NCBI GenBank assembly: GCA_043720875.1
Contig: JAYSRU010000074.1
Span: 1-16,645, forward strand
Length of the DNA stretch: 16,645 bases
Reading direction: 5' to 3'
Origin: JAYSRU01 sp043720875
Lineage (GTDB): Bacteria; Bacteroidota; Bacteroidia; Flavobacteriales_D; Crocinitomicaceae
Positions 8,101 through 14,668 of the stretch are shown in pieces. Under the pieces are notes generated by a model that saw nothing but the letters and a program-made list of their open reading frames with translations, was not told where the DNA came from and ran no database searches. The position numbers were made by a program, and so were the translations under genes. Each line of letters starts with the position of its first letter. Within the stretch, counting starts at the first letter, position 1.

Positions 8101-8275
8101 CAACTTCGTACTAACAGGTCTACACTCTTATGCACAAGGTGACGGACTTACAAAGTTTCCTGTTTATGTTTGGTATATTGTTCTTGGATTTGTTTTGTTT
8201 ACGGTGTTTACAGTTTGGAGAAACAAAAAGTATACACGAGATGCAAAACGTTTAAACCAGGCTTTGGTAGAATAA
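5102..8275 (+). CDS. ccsBA: Fused cytochrome c biogenesis protein CcsBA (ResB-CcsA)
   Basis: A 1057-residue inner-membrane protein that exports heme and attaches it to the CxxCH motifs of periplasmic c-type cytochromes (system II). The N-terminal ResB/CcsB part has TM helices near 13-33, 46-65 and 77-97, a long periplasmic domain, and a helix near 433-455. The C-terminal CcsA part begins at about 737 and holds the heme-handling tryptophan-rich WWD segment WGRYWGWDPKETW at 944-956. Four histidines fit the known heme ligands of CcsBA: H83 and H969 in helices, H871 and H1008 flanking the WWD region. GHAPWSNGYEAVVF (800-813) is another typical CcsA block. Between the halves is a soluble region of about 240 residues (roughly 497-737), introduced by a short hydrophobic stretch ending VSAQ (494-497) that resembles a signal peptide. 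No cytochrome gene is adjacent. The assignment is secure; the processing of the internal segment is speculation. Confidence 0.96.
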   Translation: MFDSFIKHLFSMRMMALALVIFLVAIGTATFLESIYDIQSAKYWVFNALWFEFLLVFLGLTLIANINRYQMWKREKIAMLTFHLSFIIILIGAGVTRYVSFEGLMLIREGEKSNIIYQSDPALWFRINDGKQQYTDTKFLWMSTNTRNDFSMDVEFPNHTPIDISFVSFKKKHKDSLVKVKGSTQQTLQIVTDGMSANYLEPNGFVMAGEIPVSFDKKDAMAGVHIKTVGDSLFVMSDLPLKWLPMAEMQKARASGSAPDSLFKEINVGEYVPFLTKTLYVVANQQFVFKASMLGYEKRLIPTGNKKDGKDFLELKITDGKVSKNVVLEGGIKQIPETAVFAFNGLQYEMEYGCTKIEIPFMVECKDFNIARYPGSDVPSSFASQLSIIDSVNNVVKNKKVFMNHVIDYNGYRFFQSGYDPDEKGTHLSANHDALGTNITYIGYFFMIVGMVMSIFAPVGRFRDLLGKLNASQAARNSVKVIVGLLMFSNVQKVSAQEPAPATQKPIFRIISKEHSDELSSLLVLTYDGRVAPLHTLCNDLLRKVYRSNKYNELNAVQTIVSMHMYPDYWLSQPVINVPSNLRDAVKTKEKNVSFLKLTNKNGEFVLLKEYQAAFGTLESQRNEFDKKLIKLVERYQVVMSISQWEYMKIIPLKNDRANRWFMPMTQELTALDSVSSPIALNYFTAINAAAMNGNYTEAENCLNTLKNLQRANAKMDVPSESIVAMEISYNKMNIFHNAMNSYYVIGFALLLLYFLRIFMDPKKKGQKTFKIISNIFVVLLAVIFLYHGSGLFFRSQITGHAPWSNGYEAVVFIAWSTLIAGFLFSRKTPAVLAGTAILAALMIFVTEMNLLDPEITPLQPVLKSYWLMIHVAIITSSYGFLGLAAILGIISMIIYCARTQKNGARLGAHIREIAFVSELTMTIGIFMLTIGTFLGGIWANESWGRYWGWDPKETWALVSVLVFAVVLHLRYIPGLNGKLTFTIASVWAYSSIIFTFFGVNFVLTGLHSYAQGDGLTKFPVYVWYIVLGFVLFTVFTVWRNKKYTRDAKRLNQALVE

Positions 8276-8303
8276 TAGTGTAAAATATAAATTGAAAGTT
8301 AAA

Positions 8304-8343
8304 ACTCATTTGTCGAGGCATTTTCAAAATATAGCGAATGAGT
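8304..8343. repeat. Inverted repeat upstream of the porQ promoter
   Basis: ACTCATT (8304-8310) and AATGAGT (8337-8343) are perfect inverted copies. With one G-U and one G-C pair the stem extends to nine base pairs around a 22-base loop that itself contains ATTTTCAAAAT. There is no T run, so it is not a classical terminator. It ends two bases before the putative -7 element of porQ. Further copies of AATGAGT at 8389-8395 and of ACTCATT at 5085-5091 show that the heptamer is not confined to this site. Confidence 0.35.
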
Positions 8344-8344
8344 A

Positions 8345-8352
8345 TACCTTTG
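8345..8352 (+). promoter_or_regulatory. Putative -7 promoter element of porQ
   Basis: TACCTTTG matches TAnnTTTG exactly. Only a weak -33 (TTTTC at 8321-8325) is found at about 19 bases. It implies a leader of roughly 80 bases before the ATG at 8441, the longest of the promoters seen here. Confidence 0.5.
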
Positions 8353-8440
8353 TATAGGATTGAGTTGTGTTTTAAAATAACGACGAATAATGAGTTTTTA
8401 ATTGCGTAGAATAATTTAGTAAAATCAACGTTAAAAGGAC

Positions 8441-9544
8441 ATGTATAAAATCGCATTTCTATTTTCTTTCATTTCCATAAATGCATTTTCCCAACTTGGA
8501 GGACTAACGGTTTTTAATGCATTCAATTTACCAACAAGTGCTAGAAGTGCGGCATTAGGAACCTATTTCATAAGTGTAAAAGACAATGACATTAATTTAG
8601 GTTTAGCTAATCCGTCGTTGTATAATGTGCAAATGAATAAAAAAATAAGTTTTAGTCAAGCTTTACAAGCCGGGCAGTTTACCTATAATACGCTGCAATA
8701 CGGAAGAAGTTTAAAAAATAATTTCTTCATCGCGGGTAATGTTCGCATGGCAAGTTATGGTAAAATGGATCAAACAGATGTTTTAGGAAATACTACAGGA
8801 TCTATTAGTCCAACTGATTTAATTATTGGTATTGGTGCATCAACGACCATTAACCCCGTTCTTTCTGTTGGGGCCAACTTAAATTATATTCAAGCAAGAA
8901 ATGCAGGTTATTATTCGGATGGTTTGTCAATGGATATAGCTGGTTCTTTTAATTTTGAAGCGTCTAGAACTTTGGTTACCGGTTTAGTCAAAAATGCAGG
9001 TTTCCAATTTAGTAAGTATGGCGACAATAAAACGAGTGATAAAGAGAACTTACCCACAGAATTGCAAATAGGTGTCTCACATAAATTGAAACATGCACCC
9101 TTGCGCTTTACACTTACTGGTCAGCAATTGCAAAAATGGGATATTAGTTACCGTGATCCTAATTTAGTACCAACGGTAGATGCTATAACAGGCGATACAA
9201 TTCCGGTTAAATATGCAGGATTTGGTGAAAAATTATTTCGCCATGCGATAATTGCTACGGAAATTATGCTGAATAAGAATTTGCATTTACGCGCTGCCTT
9301 TGATTACAACCGTCGGAAAAATTTAAAGGTTGATGCAAGAGGTAGTATTGCCGGTTTTTCATTCGGATTAGGCTATACCTTTAGACGTTTTACGCTAGAT
9401 TATGGATTGATTGCATACTCTGTTGCGGGCTATAGCAATATGATAACCTTATCTGTTAATTTAGATAAGTGGCGAAAAAAAGTAGTTTCAGAGCCAAATC
9501 CAAGCATCACAGTTCCTGTACCGGCCTCTGTTCCAGTGTTATGA
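8441..9544 (+). CDS. porQ: Type IX secretion system protein PorQ
   Basis: A 367-residue outer-membrane beta-barrel protein. It starts with a signal peptide (MYKIAFLFSFISINAFSQ, cleavage likely after AFS) and continues directly into GGLTVFNAFNLPTSARSAALG and GLANPSLYN, which is the hallmark start of the PorQ/PorV-type barrels. Many alternating hydrophobic strands follow, such as FSFGLGYTFRRFTLDYGLIAYS near 306-327. PorQ belongs to the cell-surface attachment complex with PorU, PorV and PorZ, which processes and anchors cargo proteins after the type IX pore releases them. It has no sorting domain of its own, as expected for a machinery part. A purine-rich AAAAGGAC directly precedes the ATG. The extreme C-terminus (Pro/Val-rich, after NLDKWRKK) looks like a short unstructured tail. 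cmk follows after 53 bases but has its own -7 element. Confidence 0.92.
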   Translation: MYKIAFLFSFISINAFSQLGGLTVFNAFNLPTSARSAALGTYFISVKDNDINLGLANPSLYNVQMNKKISFSQALQAGQFTYNTLQYGRSLKNNFFIAGNVRMASYGKMDQTDVLGNTTGSISPTDLIIGIGASTTINPVLSVGANLNYIQARNAGYYSDGLSMDIAGSFNFEASRTLVTGLVKNAGFQFSKYGDNKTSDKENLPTELQIGVSHKLKHAPLRFTLTGQQLQKWDISYRDPNLVPTVDAITGDTIPVKYAGFGEKLFRHAIIATEIMLNKNLHLRAAFDYNRRKNLKVDARGSIAGFSFGLGYTFRRFTLDYGLIAYSVAGYSNMITLSVNLDKWRKKVVSEPNPSITVPVPASVPVL

Positions 9545-9584
9545 TTCAAGTTTAACGAATACATCAATAATTACTACTTTTTTA

Positions 9585-9592
9585 TAACTTTG
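9585..9592 (+). promoter_or_regulatory. Putative -7 promoter element directly in front of cmk
   Basis: TAACTTTG matches TAnnTTTG exactly and ends only five bases before the cmk ATG at 9598. Transcription would then start at or next to the A of the start codon, predicting a leaderless mRNA. No good -33 TTG is seen. Confidence 0.55.
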
Positions 9593-9597
9593 TAGTA

Positions 9598-10284
9598 ATG
9601 CGTAAAACAATAACAATAGCAATTGATGGTTTTTCTTCTTGCGGAAAAAGTACCTTGGCAAAAGCCTTAGCGAAAGAATTATCCTATATATTTATTGACA
9701 CCGGTGCAATGTATAGAGGTGTAGCCTTGTATTGTATGCGCAAAGGATTTTTGAGTCATGATGTTTTAGATACCCCGCAGATAATAGCAAGCTTAAAATA
9801 TATTGAGCTTCATTTCGAATTGAATGAAGATACAGGAAAACCTGAGTTGTATCTTAACGGTGTCAACGAAGAAAGTAACATCAGGAAACTAGACGTTAGC
9901 CAATGTGTGAGCCCTGTAGCAACGATCAAAGAGGTTAGGAAAAAATTGGTGAGTGCCCAACGAAAAATGGGTGATAAGGGTGGAGTTGTAATGGACGGTC
10001 GTGACATTGGAACGGTAGTTTTTCCCAAAGCGGAACTTAAAATATTTGTAACAGCCGATAAATTGATTCGCACCGAGCGCCGTTGGAAAGAATTGCATGC
10101 AAAAGGGGATCAAGCAACCCGGGATGAAATAATGGTCAATTTATTGGAACGGGATCACATCGATAGTACGCGGGAGGAAAGTCCGTTACGTCAGGCAGAT
10201 GATGCGATTGTGCTAGATAATTCAGACCTAGATCAATTGGAGCAATTAGAAATCGCGTTAGGTTGGGTAAACCAACGTTTGTAA
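9598..10284 (+). CDS. cmk: Cytidylate kinase
   Basis: A 228-residue cytosolic enzyme that phosphorylates CMP and dCMP to the diphosphates using ATP. The P-loop is GFSSCGKST at 11-19 with K17. IDTGAMYRGVAL at about 33-44 is the nucleotide-monophosphate-binding segment. GRDIGTVVFPKAELKIFVTA near 134-153 is the diagnostic Cmk block. The lid region includes RTERRWKEL, and RDHIDSTREESPLRQADDAIVLDNS near 180-206 completes the standard C-terminal signature. The length and motifs are normal. An ATG start at 9598 gives the usual distance to the P-loop. The -7-like element ending five bases upstream suggests initiation on a leaderless transcript, although read-through from porQ would also cover the gene. 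Confidence 0.97.
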   Translation: MRKTITIAIDGFSSCGKSTLAKALAKELSYIFIDTGAMYRGVALYCMRKGFLSHDVLDTPQIIASLKYIELHFELNEDTGKPELYLNGVNEESNIRKLDVSQCVSPVATIKEVRKKLVSAQRKMGDKGGVVMDGRDIGTVVFPKAELKIFVTADKLIRTERRWKELHAKGDQATRDEIMVNLLERDHIDSTREESPLRQADDAIVLDNSDLDQLEQLEIALGWVNQRL

Positions 10285-10364
10285 ACATCTAAGCGTGAGA
10301 TTTTTTAAAATTACAACAATAAGTTAATTTTTTAACAAAATGTTATTTTAATACAATTCTCAAG

Positions 10365-10372
10365 TATCTTTG
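10365..10372 (+). promoter_or_regulatory. Putative -7 promoter element of lysA
   Basis: TATCTTTG matches TAnnTTTG exactly and is followed by C. GTTA at 10342-10345 sits at a spacing of 19 bases as a weak -33. The leader before the ATG at 10389 would be about 10-12 bases. Confidence 0.6.
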
Positions 10373-10388
10373 CGGCTAATTCAATAAA

Positions 10389-11594
10389 ATGGAACCGAGT
10401 TTATTAGTGAGCGTAGCGAAAGTGTTTGGTACACCTGTATATGTGTACGACGAATCAAAAATAATTGAGCAATATCAGCGTCTTAAAAAGGCGTTTGGCA
10501 ATAAAGATGTCAAGCTTCATTATGCGCTAAAGGCACTGAATAACAGCAATATTTTACGTATTCTAAAAAAGCAAGGAGCTGGTTTGGATGCCGTTTCTAT
10601 CGAGGAAGTTTATTTAGGATTGCGTGCAGGTTTCGAAGCAAAAGACATTATGTATACCCCAAATTGCGTAAGTTTTGATGAAATCATCGAAGCGGTTGAA
10701 CTGGGAGCAATTATCAACATAGATAACTTAAGTATTTTAGAACAATTCGGAGCGAAGTACGGTTCAAATTATCCAATATGTGTTAGAATAAACCCGCACA
10801 TTATGGCGGGCGGACATGCCAATATTTCTGTAGGACACATCGATTCTAAATTTGGTATTTCTATTCATCAACTTACTCATATTAGTAGAATCGTTAAACA
10901 TTATAATCTAAAAATTGTTGGCTTACACATGCATACGGGAAGTGATATTATTGATGCGGATGTCTTCTTGCAAGGCGCAGATTTGTTATACCATGCAGCA
11001 TTGTCTTTCCCAGATTTGCAATTCATGGATTTTGGATCGGGTTTTAAAGTTGCCTATAAGGAGGGTGACATGGTTACCCCAATTGAAGAAATTGGTAAGA
11101 AGATAGAGACGTCGTTTAAAACATTCTGCGCTTCTTATGGCAAAGATCTTGAACTTTGGTTCGAACCAGGTAAGTTTCTGGTAAGCGAAGCAGGTAAATT
11201 ATTGGTATCGGTCAATGTTGTAAAGCAAACTACGTCTACAGTATTTGTGGGGGTCAATAGTGGTCAAAATCACTTGTTGCGACCGATGTTTTACAATGCT
11301 CACCATCACATTGAGAATGTTACGAACCGTAAAAGTGCTAAAAAACTATATTCTGTAGTAGGCAATATATGTGAAACGGATACCTTGGGATATGATCGCT
11401 TATTGTCGCATGTTTCTGAAGGTGATGTGCTTGCCATTCACAATGCGGGAGCGTATGGTTTTTCCATGAGTAATCAATACAACGCACGTTTGCGTCCAGC
11501 GGAAGTTTTAATACGCAACAATAAGCCCTACTTGATTCGTAAAGCGGATGTGTTAGAAGATTTGTACAGAAATGAGATTGTGCTGGCAGACTAA
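10389..11594 (+). CDS. lysA: Diaminopimelate decarboxylase
   Basis: A 401-residue PLP-dependent fold-type III enzyme that decarboxylates meso-2,6-diaminopimelate to L-lysine, the last step of the pathway. The barrel domain starts with TPVYVYDES (15-23), and the Schiff-base lysine is K48 in HYALKALNN. Further family blocks are GLDAVSIEEV, GHIDSKFGI, GLHMHTGSDI and the phosphate-binding DFGSGFKV. EPGKFLVSEAG has E259 and carries Lys where many homologues have Arg, a change I associate with Bacteroidota enzymes. The subunit-shared active-site cysteine is C328 in GNICETDTL, and AGAYGFSMSNQYN lies in the C-terminal domain. Length is typical of the single-domain form without a fused aspartokinase. 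It has its own promoter element and is not clustered with other lysine genes. It ends five bases from the stop of the opposing lipoprotein gene, with no obvious terminator between them. Confidence 0.96.
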   Translation: MEPSLLVSVAKVFGTPVYVYDESKIIEQYQRLKKAFGNKDVKLHYALKALNNSNILRILKKQGAGLDAVSIEEVYLGLRAGFEAKDIMYTPNCVSFDEIIEAVELGAIINIDNLSILEQFGAKYGSNYPICVRINPHIMAGGHANISVGHIDSKFGISIHQLTHISRIVKHYNLKIVGLHMHTGSDIIDADVFLQGADLLYHAALSFPDLQFMDFGSGFKVAYKEGDMVTPIEEIGKKIETSFKTFCASYGKDLELWFEPGKFLVSEAGKLLVSVNVVKQTTSTVFVGVNSGQNHLLRPMFYNAHHHIENVTNRKSAKKLYSVVGNICETDTLGYDRLLSHVSEGDVLAIHNAGAYGFSMSNQYNARLRPAEVLIRNNKPYLIRKADVLEDLYRNEIVLAD

Positions 11595-11599
11595 GCTGT

Positions 11600-12667
11600 T
11601 TAAGGCATTACAAAATTTATTTGTGTAGTTTGCGCTGTGTTGCCGAGATTCGCTAAACTGAAGGCAACGTTAGAAGTGCTAATCCAATCTCCGCTGTTTG
11701 CAGTTCCATTTCCGTCTGTGTCGTAAAAAGCATAAACGTAATAACTACCCGGATGCATGTAGTTAAACGTAAAACTTTGATCATTTGCAGCCAGTACTAC
11801 ATAACGAGATCTTGTGCTGAGGTTTGCAGTATTCAGGGTAAAACCACTAATTAAGGGTTGGGTTGTGATCAACAGAAATACCTTTTTTAATGGACTTGGG
11901 GTTAGCCCAGGACCATACGTATAACTAATTGTAGTTTTTCCTAAATAAGGTTGTAAACTTTCAACATACGGATCTCCGCCACCAATGGAATAATAAACAG
12001 CTTCAACTTGACCAACAAATGTAGAGGAGAAGTCTTTTGTCAAGATCTTTTGGGGAAAGTTGAAATTGGTAGTAGCGGGCTGACAAGCTGTAAGGTCTTG
12101 TAATTTTGCGCTCCAATTCATGTGTATTGTAGGAGTAGAAAGCGTGTTGTATTGATTGGTGTAAGAGGTCATGATCAAACTATCATTTCGAAACAATACG
12201 GAAGTGGAAGCTCTACTTTTTCCTTTAATAATTTCTGAAAAACGATAAAACGCATGACTTTCACTTTCATAAACGCTATCTGCGAAGAAGTAGGAAACCC
12301 TAGTTTGACCGGCAAAAGAACCCCCATTTCTAAAGCAAATTCTATATTGATCGTTGTATTTTGCAATAAAGAAACTCATATGAATGTCGTTCAAAGAATC
12401 TAACTCATTTTTTGATGAAATTTGACTTGACGAAATTGGTCTGAAATCAACTATCCATTCAGGGAAACCACCGAGTGCTGTAGGAGAGGTGACTGGGCCA
12501 TTCCAAATTCCTTTTATCTTCTGTAATATGCCATAGCCAAAAGTGTTATTTATTTCGGCATAGGGATTTGGTGCAGTGTTGTCAGTTAGCGGTGTAGGTT
12601 GAACTTTGTCCTTAAAGCAACTTGCTGTTAACATAGCTATTATGAGTAATAAGAGCGTGTTTTTCAT
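11600..12667 (-). CDS. Putative lipoprotein with a DxDxNG calcium-loop-like motif
   Basis: A 355-residue exported protein with no homologue I recognise. It opens with a lipoprotein signal peptide whose lipobox is LTASC, giving acylated C17. A Pro/Thr/Asn-rich linker (VQPTPLTDNTAPNP) leads into a beta-rich body. Near the C-terminus, YVYAFYDTDGNGTANSGDW (acidic loop at 316-321) resembles a calcium-binding DxDxNG turn. The surrounding sequence (SYYVYAFYDTDGNG, followed by a final beta segment ending QINFVMP) is like the Ig-type domains found in many Bacteroidota surface lipoproteins. It is probably anchored to the outer membrane or periplasmic face; no catalytic residues can be named. It is transcribed alone against its neighbours and converges with lysA. 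A weak TAAATTCG element (reverse strand, 12703-12696) may be its -7 box. Its function is unknown. Confidence 0.82.
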   Translation of the reverse strand: MKNTLLLLIIAMLTASCFKDKVQPTPLTDNTAPNPYAEINNTFGYGILQKIKGIWNGPVTSPTALGGFPEWIVDFRPISSSQISSKNELDSLNDIHMSFFIAKYNDQYRICFRNGGSFAGQTRVSYFFADSVYESESHAFYRFSEIIKGKSRASTSVLFRNDSLIMTSYTNQYNTLSTPTIHMNWSAKLQDLTACQPATTNFNFPQKILTKDFSSTFVGQVEAVYYSIGGGDPYVESLQPYLGKTTISYTYGPGLTPSPLKKVFLLITTQPLISGFTLNTANLSTRSRYVVLAANDQSFTFNYMHPGSYYVYAFYDTDGNGTANSGDWISTSNVAFSLANLGNTAQTTQINFVMP

Positions 12668-12836
12668 ATGGGGATTAAAAATCGAGTAATGGCTACGAAT
12701 TTAATATAAAATGTGCGAAATAAAATCGAAAGTAAGAAGAAATACGAATATCTTGAATTCTATCAAATTGAATAAACGGCAAGGGAAATGGGTTCTTTAA
12801 AGTTGAATTTAACGCAACGAAAAAAAATAATTAAAA

Positions 12837-12870
12837 TTTGGTTTTTGCTTTTTTAAAAATTGTACATTTG
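12837..12870 (+). promoter_or_regulatory. Promoter of the His-rich microprotein gene
   Basis: TTTG at 12837-12840 and TACATTTG at 12863-12870 are separated by 22 bases, matching both parts of the Bacteroidota consensus (TTTG at -33, TAnnTTTG at -7). This is the best promoter in the window. Transcription would begin about 13-15 bases before the ATG at 12890. Confidence 0.72.
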
Positions 12871-12889
12871 TCTTGTAAAATTTAGAATC

Positions 12890-13030
12890 ATGAGCGAACA
12901 TACAGACAATCACGGACACGATCACGGAACAAAAAAAGGTGAAACTTTCTTTGAAGAATCAACAATTGCAGTTGGTTTCCTTTATACTATTGCAGCTATT
13001 GCAGCATTATGTGCATTGATTTTCTTATAG
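12890..13030 (+). CDS. 46-residue His-rich single-pass membrane microprotein
   Basis: A short gene encoding a small membrane protein. The N-terminal 17 residues are hydrophilic with histidines at 4, 8, 10 and 12 in a NHGHDHG context, suited to binding a transition metal. A short acidic linker (ETFFEES, 18-24) leads to one hydrophobic helix at about 25-46 that runs to the C-terminus. The His/Asp-rich start recalls the N-termini of Bacteroidota cytochrome oxidase subunits and other small respiratory subunits, but I cannot assign it to a family. Coding reality is supported by a canonical promoter just upstream, a perfect terminator hairpin 20 bases after the stop, and a sensible hydrophobic pattern in frame. 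It is therefore a monocistronic unit between a minus-strand lipoprotein gene and the GH3 gene. The function is unknown; a role in metal handling or as an accessory subunit of a membrane complex is inference. Confidence 0.75.
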   Translation: MSEHTDNHGHDHGTKKGETFFEESTIAVGFLYTIAAIAALCALIFL

Positions 13031-13050
13031 AATCGAATCAATAATATTTT

Positions 13051-13083
13051 AAAAGCGTTATTTTTTGAATAACGCTTTTTTTT
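13051..13083 (+). terminator. Rho-independent terminator after the microprotein gene
   Basis: AAAAGCGTTATT pairs perfectly with AATAACGCTTTT around a five-base loop (TTTTG) and ends in a run of eight T. The A run on the 5' side makes it potentially bidirectional. Confidence 0.92.
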
Positions 13084-13116
13084 ATGTCCATAATTTAAGT
13101 TTTTCTTGTACTTTTA
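13081..13116 (+). promoter_or_regulatory. Weak putative promoter of the GH3-family gene
   Basis: TACTTTTA at 13109-13116 is one base off TAnnTTTG, with TTTATG at 13081-13086 about 22 bases upstream as a poor -33. It gives a leader of about 15 bases before 13137. It is needed in principle because the terminator at 13051-13083 isolates this gene from upstream transcription. Confidence 0.33.
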
Positions 13117-13136
13117 GAGGTACTTAAAATCTAACA

Positions 13137-14666
13137 ATGCCGTTTAATTCATTATTTGCTTGGTTCATTAAGAAACGAATTCATCAAATTGATTTGTTTC
13201 GTAAGTATCCGAATGAAGTTCAATTTGAGCTGTTAATGAAGCTTTTGAGTTCAGCGAGTGCGACTAAATGGGGATTAAAATACGAGTATTCTTCTATTGA
13301 CTGCATCAAAACATTTAAAGAACGCGTCCCTTTGCAAGATTACGACGCGATCAAGCCTTGGGTTGATAGTATGTATGCAGGGGAGCAAGATGTATTGTGG
13401 CCGTCTTCAACAAAATGGTTTGCAAAGTCGTCTGGTACCACCTCGCACCGAAGCAAGATTATTCCAGTTAGCAAAGAATCGCTGGAAGAATGTCATTTTT
13501 TGGCAGGTAAAGATTTGATTGCACTGTATTATAGTAATTACGAAAATGCTAATTTATATAGTGGTAAGTATTTAGTGGTTGGTGGCAGTGCAGACGATAA
13601 TCCTAATTTTGCACACTCCTATTCTGGCGACCTTTCTGCCATAATTATGAAAAATCTCCCTTGGTGGGCTGAGGTAAGAAGAACGCCTTCGAAAGAGATC
13701 GCATTAATGTCTGACTGGGAACAAAAAGTAGACAAAATTGCTAAAATTACAATGCTTGAAGACGTTCACTTGATTACGGGTGTACCAAGTTGGACGATGG
13801 TAATTTTGCAAAGAATATTAGAATTATCAGGCAAGAACGACATTACGGAAGTTTGGCCGAACCTTGAATTGTTTATGCATGGCGGGGTTTGTTTTGATCC
13901 TTACCGTGAACAATTCAAAAAATTGATTCCAAGCGCTTCAATGAATTATTTGGAATCTTATAATGCTACCGAAGGGTATTTCGGAATTCAAGATCAAAAA
14001 GACTCGAATGAACTGTTGCTGATGTTGGATTATGGAATATTTTATGAATTCATACCTATGTCAAGTTACAATGGGGTTGATTCTAATTTCGTTAAAGAAT
14101 TGTCAGAAGTAATTATTGGAGAAAATTATGCCTTGGTGATTTCAACTAATGCTGGTTTATGGCGTTATATTGTTGGAGATACAATCAGTTTCACTTCAAC
14201 TTTACCCTTTAGATTTACGATCACAGGGAGAACCAAAAGTTTCATAAATTCGTGTGGAGAAGAAGTAATCGTTGAAAACGCGGATAAAGCAATTGCAAAA
14301 GCATGTTTACGGCATGACGCCTCAGTTCGAGATTATACTGCTGCACCAATTTATATGAAGCAAACAGAAGGTGGAGCACATGAATGGTTAGTGGAATTTA
14401 ATAAGATGCCTAGTGATATCACTTCTTTTACACATTCATTGGATGAAGAATTGAGGAGCCTTAATTCGGATTATGATGCCAAAAGATCGCACGAAAAAGC
14501 ATTGAAAATGCCACATTTACAAGTGCTGGAAAAAGGAACTTTTGAAGCATGGATGAAAAAGCACGGGAAACTAGGTGGGCAAAATAAAGTGCCGCGCTTA
14601 AATAATGACCGAATATTTTTGGAACAAATATTGGAGTTCAACGAAAGTTTTAATGTCAACAAGTAA
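13137..14666 (+). CDS. GH3 family acyl-adenylate/amido-synthetase-like protein
   Basis: A 509-residue cytoplasmic protein of the GH3 family (named from the plant auxin-responsive GH3 proteins), a branch of the adenylate-forming ANL superfamily. Plant members activate a carboxylic acid with ATP and join it to an amino acid. The bacterial members are widespread in Bacteroidota but their substrates are not established. The P-loop-like SSGTTSHRSKIIPVS is at about 98-112, with SSGTT at 98-102. The second adenylate motif YNATEGYFG is at 275-283, with E279. LWRYIVGDTISF (near 341-352) carries the conserved adenylate-contacting aspartate region. GRTKSFINSCGEEVIVENAD begins the C-terminal lid domain. 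The length is normal and all main motifs are present, so it should be active. It starts downstream of a terminator, and its stop lies two bases before the ATG of a secreted protein, so the two are probably one operon. Confidence 0.92.
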   Translation: MPFNSLFAWFIKKRIHQIDLFRKYPNEVQFELLMKLLSSASATKWGLKYEYSSIDCIKTFKERVPLQDYDAIKPWVDSMYAGEQDVLWPSSTKWFAKSSGTTSHRSKIIPVSKESLEECHFLAGKDLIALYYSNYENANLYSGKYLVVGGSADDNPNFAHSYSGDLSAIIMKNLPWWAEVRRTPSKEIALMSDWEQKVDKIAKITMLEDVHLITGVPSWTMVILQRILELSGKNDITEVWPNLELFMHGGVCFDPYREQFKKLIPSASMNYLESYNATEGYFGIQDQKDSNELLLMLDYGIFYEFIPMSSYNGVDSNFVKELSEVIIGENYALVISTNAGLWRYIVGDTISFTSTLPFRFTITGRTKSFINSCGEEVIVENADKAIAKACLRHDASVRDYTAAPIYMKQTEGGAHEWLVEFNKMPSDITSFTHSLDEELRSLNSDYDAKRSHEKALKMPHLQVLEKGTFEAWMKKHGKLGGQNKVPRLNNDRIFLEQILEFNESFNVNK

Positions 14667-14668
14667 AC

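Noticed and set aside
8208..8456. Minus-strand open frame of 82 codons spanning the ccsBA end and the porQ leader
   Set aside because: It overlaps the secure 3' end of ccsBA, the porQ promoter and the porQ start; its composition is low-complexity and shows no recognisable domain.
9810..10113. Two overlapping minus-strand frames inside cmk
   Set aside because: Both lie antisense to intact cmk motifs and have no promoter element or domain.
3277..11594. Idea that pckA, ccsBA, porQ, cmk and lysA form one functional cluster
   Set aside because: Each has its own promoter element or terminator and they belong to unrelated pathways; the arrangement looks like ordinary chromosomal housekeeping order.
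12668..12836. Divergent region upstream of the lipoprotein gene examined for a small RNA or second small gene
   Set aside because: It is AT-rich without a stable hairpin, terminator or open frame of useful length; only a weak -7-like element for the lipoprotein was found.
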